Shown here: positions 55,101 through 64,000 of the stretch, in pieces
How the letters are laid out: each line of letters starts with the position of its first letter
How positions within the stretch are numbered: position 1 is the stretch's first letter
Source of the DNA: Littorina saxatilis
Lineage: Eukaryota; Mollusca; Gastropoda; Littorinimorpha; Littorinidae
Length of the DNA: 64,000 bases
Reading direction: 5' to 3'
NCBI RefSeq assembly: GCF_037325665.1
Contig: NC_090250.1
Location: 1,805,290 to 1,869,289 of the forward strand
The notes under the pieces: model-generated
What the model saw: only the letters and a program-made list of their open reading frames with translations
Told to the model about the DNA's origin: nothing
Database searches by the model: none
Program-made: the position numbers and the translations under genes

Positions 55101-56489
55101 CAACTCAGAGTACTGGTTTTATTGTTCTACCGGCAAAAAAACCCCGGTAGTTCTAAAAAACCAACCGGTAGGTCAAAACGGCAGCCAATTTTGTTCCGGT
55201 AATTTCTCGTTTCAACCGGTAAAATACCGGTTAACGCCAATGCTGATGTACCACATAAATGAAGTTTAAAAGAACCTCTTCAGATGTGTAATCAGTCATT
55301 ACTTTGTTGCTTTCTTGTCTAACAAGTAAAGCTAATTTTTCGCTTTTCCAATGAAGGAACAGGCACAGCAATATTTTCTTTTAAGTTGAATGGTCCGAGT
55401 TGGACTCCAGGTTGAAAGCAAAGTCTTGTTTGGAAACAAAGCATCTCCTAAGCCTCTCCCCCCAGGTGATAAATTGCAATCAAAACCATTGGCTTGATAC
55501 GTTTTTACCCGTATAAATTAGTTTAAAAGAAAAGAAAAGAATACAGTGCAGGCCTGAAAGTGGTGAGTATTTTACTCGCTGTGGCGAGTAGAAACATGTA
55601 AATCGCGAGTAGAAATGTAAATCTACTCGCCAAATGCGAGTCAAGTTGCTGAAACAAATGGTTGGTTTGGCGAGTAAAAGTACAAACATTTGCTCTCTGG
55701 CTAGAGAATTATGAGAAGTACTTGTCAAAGGCCAGTGCCCCATTTCGTGGACTTTCAGCGCTGGAAATCCGCTATTGAGACCTCCAACAATCTGAGATAG
55801 TCAGGTCTTTAACACTTTCTACCCCACCTATATTGACCAAGTTTTTTTTTTTTTTAGCCGAGACCAGCTGTGCTGCAGCAGGCCACTCAGAATTGTAGTA
55901 ACTGTGTAGATACTGTGTATCAACACGATGGAATGCAGGTGTTAGATCGACGTTACAGTATGCGACTGAAGTGGCTGTGTGTCTGGATATATCCGTACCA
56001 GGTCAGATAGAGCCATATGAGTGGGTTCGGATATATCCGTACCTGGGAGACAATGAGTTAAGAGCATGGGGTCCTAAAATGCAGGTTTAAAATCTCTACA
56101 GATGTTATGAACAGAAAATGTGAAAAAGCAAGGTCTTAACAGAGAGGAAGTCCTAAAAGATAGGAAGTATATAATAGGATGGTGACCCGGGCACATGCCC
56201 CTTGTGGTTTTACTGTCAGGGCGTTAAACAACACTGATCATCATCAATTGGGAGGGAATTCCACTGTAGTGCAAACACTGCCTTACCTGTTGTTGCTGAG
56301 GTCCATAATGTCGATGTTTTGGTGGAGGCCATAGGGTACTCTCTCCAGGCCGCGGCCGCTGCAGTTGGCCGTGATGTACTCCTCATACAAGTGCTGGCAC
56401 ACTTCCGTCTCCCCTAGCACCGCCGGGCTCATCAACATTAGCACCACCAGCAGGCAACCAGGAAGCGCTGGCATCCTTGTTGCAGACAT
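50809..56489 (-). CDS. LRR-Ig transmembrane receptor (kekkon/LRRC24-like), four exons
   Basis: Single-pass cell-surface protein of 700 residues from exons 56489-56287, 54526-54190, 53545-53324 and 52149-50809 (2103 nt with stop; all junctions GT-AG and in frame). Signal peptide 1-26. An LRRNT cap with C31 and C43. Six to seven leucine-rich repeats about 60-210 (LDLSNN, LHTLDLANN, LLTLNLASNN, LKYLDISGN). An LRRCT cap about 212-266 (NNRWVCDCKLRWLRQW). One Ig domain with C288, W300 and C345 (KYEC). Transmembrane helix about 388-412. The cytosolic tail of about 288 residues holds YVEM at Y668 (a PI3K-type SH2 site), YMTV at Y683, a PRKPPR stretch and a C-terminal TPV that fits a class I PDZ ligand. 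Kekkon-type proteins modulate growth-factor receptors and synapses; the role here is inferred. Another LRR-Ig subfamily is possible. Confidence 0.92.
52252..52640. repeat. Minisatellite in receptor intron 3
   Basis: Units of 'acaccatgg(a/t)cacacaccacgg' and 'acatagaca(ca)tacacc' in varying order, beginning about 100 bp upstream of the exon 4 acceptor. Every unit carries CCATGG or CCTTGG. Frames through it are artefacts. Confidence 0.9.
52763..53290. mobile_element. PIF/Harbinger-type MITE (family H), copy 4
   Basis: Ends GGCCAAAAAAAAAAATAGG and, inverted, GGCCACACACAAAATATG. Both ends continue into GTCTGTTTACGGTAAC. Target duplication TTA at 52760-52762 and 53291-53293. Enlarged by AT-rich DNA in the middle. 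Confidence 0.7.
53324..53545 (-). CDS. LRR-Ig receptor exon 3
   Basis: VLRLENNNLQSL, the last repeat, and the LRRCT cap to LTKHKE. The acceptor ends GACCAG and the donor is GTGAGA, 34 bp from a family H MITE. Confidence 0.92.
54190..54526 (-). CDS. LRR-Ig receptor exon 2
   Basis: Completes the Arg codon, then FTTLTAESF through LVGLSQLQ, mostly leucine-rich repeats. The acceptor ends TTAACAG and the donor is GTAGGG. Confidence 0.92.
55005..55247. repeat. Dispersed repeat with accggt motifs
   Basis: Contains 'gatggcgctagtatttttt' and 'ggctggtcattggaacc', which recur inverted near 32455-32545. Ends are weakly inverted (GATGGCG/CATTGGCG). Probably a MITE. Confidence 0.4.
56287..56489 (-). CDS. 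LRR-Ig receptor exon 1
   Basis: ATG 56489 leads a typical signal peptide (MPALPGCLLVVLMLMSPAVL). The exon ends DLSNN plus two bases of Arg before GTAAGG. Confidence 0.9.
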
Positions 56490-58680
56490 TGTTGTTGGTG
56501 TTGAGATTGGAAATCAACTTATGTTGCAGGTATCCAGTATCCAGATTCTTATAGGATGAGTATGCTCCAAGAGGTATTGGTATCCAGACCCCTTTAGAAT
56601 GAGTAAAATCCAAGAAAAAAGAGTAGGAAGTTAGTCGTTTTGCAGAGTCTGTGATGTCTAGAACTGTGCACTGAATACTTCTTCTTTGGTTTATTTGTTA
56701 AGGTTGAAATATCTCTCGTATCACAAATTCTGTTTCTGTATGCAGAAGTTGTTGATCACGATGATTTGTAATACTGAATGATTAGGCAGGTTTATTTCTT
56801 CTTGGTTGATGGTATCACACTTGTCTCAACAACATGGGACAGACTTTTTCTTTGGCACAACCGTGTACGTAGTACAGGTTGTAATTGAGCAATTGCACTT
56901 TGTCAGGTCACGTTGAACTTGTGCGCAACAAGCTGCACGGTTAAGTCAGTCTCACAACCACAGGTGGAAACAAGAATCGTAATCCAGTGGAGCGATAGAT
57001 GTTTAATCCAACACTGAAAGAATCTTAATCCAGTGTAGTCGAAAATGATTAATCCACCTCAGCCACGACACTGAAAAGCTAGCTCATCACGTTCACAACC
57101 TTATCACGTAGAACACTCTCGTGTCATTTCAGGTCAGGTTGAACAGAGCAGATTCTGTTTGTGAAGACACACAGGAAAAACCTGGTATGCACAATTAGTT
57201 GTTGAGACTGTGCAAAAAGTGTAGGTTCTCTGGTGGGAATTGTTGAGACTGTGCAGAAAGTGTAGTTTCTCTGGCTGGCTGGTGCTTGGTCTGAAGACAC
57301 GGACAGTAGGGCCTGTCGCTAACGGCTGACTCTCCAGGGTCAAGCGTGTCTGTTAGGCGCATTCTCTCGTTGAGTGGTGGAACTTCCTGGGCTGTCGAGT
57401 TCAACGGGAGGCATTGGGTGGAGGTTGGTCGCCTGTGTGCTAAGAAGGTCCCTCCTCACTGGCAGTTCATGCATCTGCAAAATTAAAAGTCAGATCAAAT
57501 ATAAAGAAGTACAGAATTTTAGTACGTTTAAAACATTATTTTGTTTAATAAAATCCCAGATCCTGAGATAATCAGGTCATGCATCTGAAAATAATTTTTA
57601 ACAATGCATGGTATGGTAACTGAGTGAGATGTGTTTGCGAAATACATTGCAGCATGGTCATTGTCAACTGCAAGCTCCTTTGATACCGATTTTACTCACA
57701 CGGACTTTGACTGACGAGCACTTTTTATTTATTTTTATTGAATGACAGTAATAAGGCCCATTGTTTTAACAGCTACCGCAGTTCTGACAACGTTCAAAAG
57801 GCCCCCCAGCTCCCATTGCATGGAAGTGGGCAGAATCTCATTTTTTAGCTGTCCATTATGCATCTCTCTTGCACACATCCATTTTGACTCACGCTAGCTG
57901 ATATTGTACAACACAGCAGTGGCCCGACGTGATGACACGACACGAAATAAGACGTGCAGCATGCCGTGGTTACCGCGACATGTAATATGCAACCTTGCCT
58001 GCACTCGGGGGAAGGTTTAAAGGACAACATTCACATCGGAAACACAACCCGGACTGTGCCGCTGAGAAGAGTGACGGGGCAATAACTTGCACATAATTCA
58101 CCTCTGCACATAATTCACCGCTTGCGCTTGTCTGACTCATCGGTCTCTGGTGGGGGAAAATTCATGTTCGTTTTCACTCTGTCGCCGTGTTAAGCTAACT
58201 TTTTCAAACTTAATTTTTTCAAACTTTTGGCGTCCTGTAGGTTCAGACGTGAAGTCCCTGGCGTATAGCAGACTGATTACGGGGCCATTTTCATTGTCAA
58301 ACCGAGCGGATTTGGAAAGGTCAACACAGACGGATCGAAATACTCTTGTCTCAAAATAGGAGATCGGGTGTCAACAGATTGTACCGTCATTCCGACAGAG
58401 GCTGAGAGCAGACCGGTCGTACTTTCGCAGGATTGTTTTTTGCGCGACATAGACGGTAGAGGAAGGTGTACTATACAGTCTCGGGCTTTACCGAAAGACC
58501 CCTGTCCGGCTTACCATATATATTTCAGGAAATCACTGAAACCAAGAACTGAAACTAATAACAGCGCCGACACTTCATACCCTGAATGCACAACCTAAAC
58601 TGAGGTTCATAACCAAACAGACGATGATACGGACTTTTCGCAAAGAACAAAGAAACATAAAACAGAGCATAATTCCTTGT
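56490..58680. other. Upstream flank of the receptor gene
   Basis: Expected to hold the receptor 5' UTR and promoter, but no TATA box, splice site or start can be fixed from sequence alone. A 45-bp partial tandem repeat (gttgagactgtgcaaaaagt) lies at about 57198-57270. Confidence 0.4.
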
Positions 58681-58684
58681 CATT

Positions 58685-58856
58685 TAAACGCTTGTCTTTA
58701 AATCTGCTACTGTTACCACCTCTCGCAGAGAAAACCCACAAACGCTTTTCTTTAAATCTGCTACTGTTACCACCTCTCGCAGAGAAAACCCACAAACGCT
58801 TTTCTTTAAATCTGCTACTGTTACCACCTCTCGCAGAGAAAACCCACAAACGCACC
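58685..58856. repeat. 54-bp tandem repeat, three copies plus a decayed fourth
   Basis: The unit holds ctttaaatctgctactgtta and cctctcgcagagaaaaccc. As 54 is a multiple of three, a plus-strand frame reads FSLNLLLLPPLAEKTHKR three times. A worn copy follows near 58898-58960. No sign of a real gene. Confidence 0.85.
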
Positions 58857-59404
58857 GACGTTTTAAAACTACACCTCGTTTTCAAAAACAAAGGTTTTTT
58901 TTCTTCAATTCTTCTACTGTAATTAAGCCTCTACCGCGGAGAAAATTCACGTACGCACCGACGTTTAAAACGGCGACACCTCGCTTTCCTCAACATATGT
59001 TTTGGCAGCACAAAGAAGTTAGAGGGCCCCAACCAGCTAGCGGTATACTCCACATGACAACATTCCCGCAACAGATGGCAGCGGGCGGGTGTGCGCAGGC
59101 TGGGCAAGTTCTACACCCTACACAGGTTTTGCTCCGTACTAAATCAGCTGGGGCTGGGAAGGGCGGAAGATTTTTCTTCCCCTTGTCCTTAAAAACACGT
59201 TTATTTCACCCTACGAATCGCGAATCGGTAAAAACACTGTCATTTTACCAAATGAATCAGTAAAAAAAACAAAGTCATTTTACCCAACGAATCGCGAATA
59301 ATTAAAAACACCGTCATTTTACGCAACGAATAGCGAATACAAAGAACTGCAACGTGTATGCATGAACGTGCATGGAAACAAACATGTGAATGTATTGTCC
59401 TTAA

Positions 59405-60138
59405 AGGCACAGTAAGCCTCCCGTAAACCATCACAGATACTGTCAGGCTTTTACACACAGTACAAACACCCTTCCATTTGAACGCTCACCGAACGGGAAC
59501 ATCCTAAGTGCCCTACGTAAAGAGCGAGCAATTTTCAAAGAATTAATTTTGCGGATTGTCTCCACACACAATCGGATCGTGGTGCGTTTTGGCGCTAGAC
59601 CTAACTTTTAAAATCTAAATAATAAATTGACAGCTTGTTACACAAACATTCTTAAATCATAAAAGAATTCTTTTTTCATCAAGACAAGATCAGTACGATT
59701 CGAAGGTTTGAAAGTTTGAAAAAAGAAAAGCCCGGAAGCAGGGTCACGCAAGGTCGTGGTTCTCGTAGCAGACGACGGTTTATGCCTATCGCCAGTTCCT
59801 CTGAACAGTCAAAAGCCATCACTAGAGTTCTTGTGAGATCACAGCCGTTTGTTTCGTGCATATTCAGAGGTACATAATAACGTGCTGTTGCAGATAAGCT
59901 CACAGCGAATTACAAACTGACGACTACATTGTGAAAAAGGGAAACAGGATCACACGGGTTCACGATGGCTCAGGGGTAAGATAAACCACGCAAAAATAAA
60001 TTCTTTGAAAATTGTTCGCTCTTTACGGAGGGCACCTAGGATGTTCTCAAGCGGTGAGTGTTTAAATGAAAGGGTGTTGGTACTGTGTGTAAAATCCTGA
60101 CCGTATCTGTGATGGTTTACGGGAGGCTTACTGTGCCT
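59405..60138. mobile_element. TTAA-flanked element with about 155-bp inverted repeats
   Basis: TTAA at 59401-59404 and 60139-60142. Both arms begin AGGCACAGTAAGCCTCCCG and stay similar for about 155 bp, to 'caattttcaaagaatt'. The outer 77 bp of the right arm are tandemly repeated (60143-60219). No coding capacity seen. Foldback-type MITE of a TTAA-targeting group. Confidence 0.7.
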
Positions 60139-60242
60139 TTAAATGAAAGGGTGTTTGTACTGTGTGTAAAATCCTGACAGTATCTGTGATGGTTTACGGG
60201 AGGCTTACTGTGCCTTTAACCCATGGTCATTTTACGCAACTT

Positions 60243-60357
60243 CTTCGTCTTCATTTATGGGCTGAAACTCCCACGTTCACTCATGTTTTTGCACGAGTGG
60301 ATTTTTACGTGTATGGCCGTTTTTACCCCGCCATTCAGACAGCATACGCCGATTTCG
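60243..60357 (-). repeat. SINE family S1, 5'-truncated copy
   Basis: Minus-strand match to the last part of S1 (gccatacacgtaaaaatcc... then gtgggagtttcagccca and a GAA-rich tail). Confidence 0.7.
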
Positions 60358-61369
60358 GGGGAGAATTTCAACCAATGAATCGCGAATACAAAGAACTGCG
60401 ATATGCATGAACCTGCAGGTAAACAACCGTGTGAATATGAATCGTGCAGTTGCGGTAAGACAAACGCGTGAAAGTATCACGCACTTGTTGCCAAAATAAA
60501 TATGCTGATGCATGTGATCGGCGTATCCCACAATCGGTAAATAAACATGTGAATATAGTATGGTGCTGCTGTAGCAAGGAAAACGTATGAGCGCGTCGCG
60601 CAGTTGCGTCAAAATCAACGTATGCGTGTATACATGTGTCACGCAGATTTCGCAAAATAGATGCACATGTAGCAAGAAAAACATGTCATGTATCGCGCAG
60701 TTGCAACAACATGCACGAATGTGTGTATCAACCCCCTCATGGATGCACGTGTTATACGATGCAGCAAAATAAATGTAGTTGTAGCTAGAAAAACATGTCA
60801 TGTGTCGCATATCGCGCAGTTACAGCTAAATAAGCGTGTGAATTTGTCATGCAGTCATGTTTCAGACACAGGTACGAACATATCGTGCAGTTAATGCAAA
60901 ATAGACGCATGAATATTGTATACCCTGTCAGCAAATTGCTCAACGTAATCAATGCATCGTACAAGTTGTAGCTAAATGAACATGTAGAACTATCTGCTTT
61001 TTGTACTGTATGTCATGTGTGTGTGAAATGCGGTGGTAATACGATGAGCTTCTCAAAGTATCATTCTACGGGCGTGCCCGGTGAAAAAAAGGAACTCACG
61101 AAGTAGGATAAACTCCAGAACTGTATAACTAGCATGGAGTTATTGCTGACAACCACCAACAACACGTATCAAAGAAACGTAGTCCGTAACTGATTGTCTT
61201 AAAAGGAAAAAAATCCCCGCATTGCCCCTATCTGAATTAATCCCGACAGTAGTATCAGAGAATACATCGCGCCATGGGACTATAAATCCTATTGAGAAAA
61301 AGATCCAGGGGTCGGTTCATATTAAAATAAATACAAGCCGCGAGGCAACGCACCCATTTAACAGCAATA

Positions 61370-61462
61370 TTGTGTAACATAAAACCTGCATAGCCTGAAG
61401 GGAGGTGATATCAGCAATATTGTGTAACATAAATCCTGCATAGCCTGAAGGGAGGTGATATT
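61370..61462. repeat. About 49-bp tandem duplication
   Basis: 'cagcaatattgtgtaacata' followed by 'cctgcatagcctgaagggag' and gtgatat, twice in a row. Confidence 0.85.
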
Positions 61463-62259
61463 CCCGCATTAATTACTGAAAAGTAAAACAACGGGCTATG
61501 TAAAGATGCATATTTGTGATAGAGTGGCTTAATCTCCCTCTCTCTAACACGGTAAAGATGCATTCTGATAGAGTGGCCAAATATGTCTGTTTATTACCAA
61601 TTCAGTGCCCCATATGGCTTTTTGACCAATCAGGACGGATTCTAGGTGACTCTCTAAATGTTATAACGTTTATCACGCTAAAAATTAACAAAACAAAGTA
61701 AAAATGTAATTCAACAATATCAGCGTGATTTATTCTAAAGAATGACACTTCAAATGCTGTCAGATAATACTCTCTCTATCTAAAAAAAATACCGAAAAGC
61801 GAGTTTTTTCGGTGGGTGCGTAACGGAACAGCAAGGCACCGCCCATCGTCTGAGTGTGCAATGCCGACCGCTCACTTGAAATCTAAATGATCAAAGTTCG
61901 CAAAAATCAAGTGAAATTGCGTCACTCGCTTTTCATCAAATGTATCTTTACGTCATTTCCCATCCATCTGGGGTCGGTTCTAAATCTGTCGCTCTCTGTT
62001 CAACGAGAAAAAGCGAAGAAACCGAAACGCATGTTCAACATGGTTTATCTTGTGAGATTGTTGTGTGTCAAAAGCATTTGACCTGTGAATATTCATCACG
62101 TCAGGTGTGTTACTCTGATTGGCTGACTCAGGTCACGAGGATTCTTTGACTGACAGGCATAATCAGGTAGAAGCCTTCAAGTTCCCATTGCGGCTGTTCT
62201 GTCTAATTCGCGGGGCCGCTTCGAAATTTCTTTTGGTCGAATTAAACGGTAATAAAACC

Positions 62260-62405
62260 GTTATTTCTAATATGCTGACTGTTAGCAAATGATAACAGAC
62301 ATGTCTCGCAAACGATATCAGCATTCGCCTAAAAGGCTCATGCTTGATATCTTTTTTCTCGACATGTCTTGTTATCATTTGCTAACAGTCCGTATTGGAA
62401 ATAAC
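62260..62405. repeat. Long imperfect hairpin (foldback), 146 bp
   Basis: Arms starting GTTATTTC and including ACTGTTAGCAAATGATAACA pair over about 50 nt. An inner pair (GATATCAGCAT/ATGCTTGATATC) extends the stem toward a small loop near 62330. It could be a foldback MITE or a structured RNA source. Confidence 0.75.
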
Positions 62406-62582
62406 TCATTCTGTCTGTCTGTCTCTCTCTGTCTCTCACTCTCTCTCAGTAAAGATGCATTGTGATACAATGGGCGAAATCCCAATGTCTCTGTCAGTCT
62501 TGCGCGCTCTCTCTCCACTCAAATGAAAACACCAGCCTATTATACGCACAGTAAAGCTCACTTGTTTCCGCGCCTTGTCGTC

Positions 62583-62662
62583 GGGACACGACACTTGTTG
62601 ATGGGACACGACACTTGTTGATGGGACACGACACTTGTTGATGGGACACGACACTTGTTGAT
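62583..62662. repeat. 20-bp tandem repeat, four exact copies
   Basis: gggacacgacacttgttgat repeated without a visible change. Confidence 0.95.
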
Positions 62663-63104
62663 AAATGCATGCATGTTAAATCAGTGCATGTTTTTAATCC
62701 GAGCGGAAGCGAACATCCGGTGTTTTTATATTAGCATATAATTTTGTGTAACATGGGAAAGTTGTTGACCCCAACGCTGTGCTGCTTCAAAAAAATGCAT
62801 GTAGCATAAAAGGGGTGTGTGGGGGAGGGGCTGCAAGAGAGAGCAGGGGGTTGGGGTTATTATGCATCCTCACAGCAGAGGCAACTATGCAGAACTGCAG
62901 TGCAGTAAAATTCATTTGCGCGTTTGCAGTCATAGCCCTTTCATTTCCCCGACCGACTTCAAACACTTCAAAGGAACCCACCCAGGTTTTAACGATAAGG
63001 TCAGCTACTTTACCGTGCTGGCGGACAGTCTCTCTGGGGGATTCTTACATTGCCGCTTCAACACCTTACGAGAGCTTTTACACCCCTTAGTGTCATCTGT
63101 GCTG

Positions 63105-63465
63105 AGCATTAAAGGCTTACACAGTCGACGTGAAGGTTTTGTGGGGGTATTTTCTGCCTGTGTTGTAAAATCGTCCCGCCCTCTTTCTCTCCCAATACGT
63201 AACTAACGTTTAAGTCGAAAATCTGTCTTTATAACAGTACACAATAACAGATAAATCGACCCCCCCACCCCCCCTCTAGCTCAGTGTTTAGTCGGCGTGA
63301 AGGTTTAGCGCGCGGGGGGTACTTTCTGTCTGAGTTGTAAAATCCTCACGCCCTCTTTCTCTCCCTTTACGTAACAAACGTTTAAGTCGAAAATCTTTCT
63401 TATTAACACTACACAATAGTAGTTGAATCGTCCAACCAACCCCCCCCCCCCCCACCCCAGTGTTC
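63105..63465. repeat. About 185-bp tandem duplication with poly-C
   Basis: Shared blocks 'ttgtaaaatc.tc.cgccctctttctctccc', 'acgtttaagtcgaaaatct' and a C-rich run occur twice in the same order. Confidence 0.75.
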
Positions 63466-64000
63466 AGTCTCCCTCTTCGACCCATCTTTTCACCTTCCAA
63501 GATGTCCATCCTTTTGCCACCCAGTCATTCCGCCGTGCTTGCAGACGATTGATTTGAGGGTAAAAATCCCAAAACAGCCAGACTGCTAACGTTCCAAATT
63601 TCAGAATAAAAAAAAACCCCAAGAATTGTAGGTAACACTCAATTGTTGTTCAAAACACACACACACCAAGAAACGTTCTAGTAACATAAATTCTCGTTTT
63701 TGATTTTGAGGGTAGAAATTACAGGTGGCCCTGTCCCGCTATACCCAAAGGGCTGTGGATCGTTGAGAAGCAGTAGCAACGCCCAAGGGGGTGCCCTGTT
63801 TTTATGGTCCCATTAAACCCAGGTCGGCCGATGCTGCTACCGGTCTGGAGTCGCCGAAGCCACTTTCTCGCGCAATTTGCGCCTTCATCTCGGAATAGGC
63901 GGAGACAAGGACGAGACCCGTGGGAAGGGGTGGATACTTTGGCACAGGAAACCTTATAGTTGTGGGTATTTTGGTCCATGAAATTGTCTAGTCAAAGATA

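Larger units (their letters stand above)
59200..61000. repeat. Degenerate satellite-like array, interrupted by insertions
   Basis: Short phrases recur many times in varying order: 'gtcattttacgcaacgaat', 'cgcgaatacaaagaactgc', 'cgcgcagttgc', 'aaaataaa(t/c)g', 'atgtgaatat'. The array is split by the long-TIR element and an S1 SINE fragment, and the phrases resume beyond each. Confidence 0.55.

Noticed and set aside
63719-63979. 86-codon minus-strand frame with a balanced composition
   Set aside because: No domain recognised and no splice or promoter context; it may be an unknown repeat. A genome-wide copy count would decide.

Overview
The window looks like nuclear DNA from a mollusc, probably a caenogastropod snail and perhaps a periwinkle. 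The species is a guess from the repeat style. It has spliced host genes with GT-AG introns, very dense transposon debris, long (AC)n and (GA)n runs, and a RAG1-N-terminal-like fragment of a kind known from the sea hare Aplysia.

Three host genes can be read. (1) RPL9 (ribosomal protein uL6) is complete on the minus strand, with four coding exons between 25746 and 6851. Its last intron is 15.1 kb, swollen by nested transposons including an intact-looking LTR element. (2) The first three coding exons of YIPF5, a Golgi/ER membrane-traffic protein, lie on the plus strand at 34395-42143. The membrane-domain exons were not found downstream. (3) A 700-residue cell-surface receptor with leucine-rich repeats, one Ig domain, one transmembrane helix and a long tail (kekkon/LRRC24-like) lies on the minus strand at 56489-50809. 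If YIPF5 is intact, this receptor sits antisense inside one of its introns. RPL9 and YIPF5 are head to head.

Layout. 1-6.8 kb: downstream flank of RPL9, all repeats. 6.8-25.8 kb: RPL9, whose introns hold piggyBac-like, Harbinger-type, hAT-type, pogo-type and Helentron-like elements, SINEs, a Gmr1-order Ty3/gypsy element, a BED-finger remnant and the RAG1-N-like fragment. 25.8-34.4 kb: gap between RPL9 and YIPF5, with a LINE carrying a hAT-type insertion and a MITE carrying a Helentron-like insertion. 34.4-42.1 kb: YIPF5 exons and introns, with a 52-bp minisatellite and a tandem hairpin repeat. 42-50.8 kb: repeats and microsatellites, possibly YIPF5 intron. 50.8-56.5 kb: the receptor gene. 56.5-64 kb: its upstream flank, with a degenerate satellite, a long-TIR element and foldback DNA.

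The strongest non-gene signal is a set of repeat families (here F1 to F4) that share one plan. Each has a 5' palindrome, a variable short-repeat array about 50 bp inside, a subterminal copy of the palindrome arm, a GC-rich 3' hairpin and a terminal CTTG between T residues. This matches non-autonomous Helentron (rolling-circle) elements. Family F2 spreads a palindrome made of two perfect DR1 nuclear-receptor sites, and family F1 spreads a perfect CRE. No single new gene system was found. The novelty lies in these element families and in how they sit next to the host exons.
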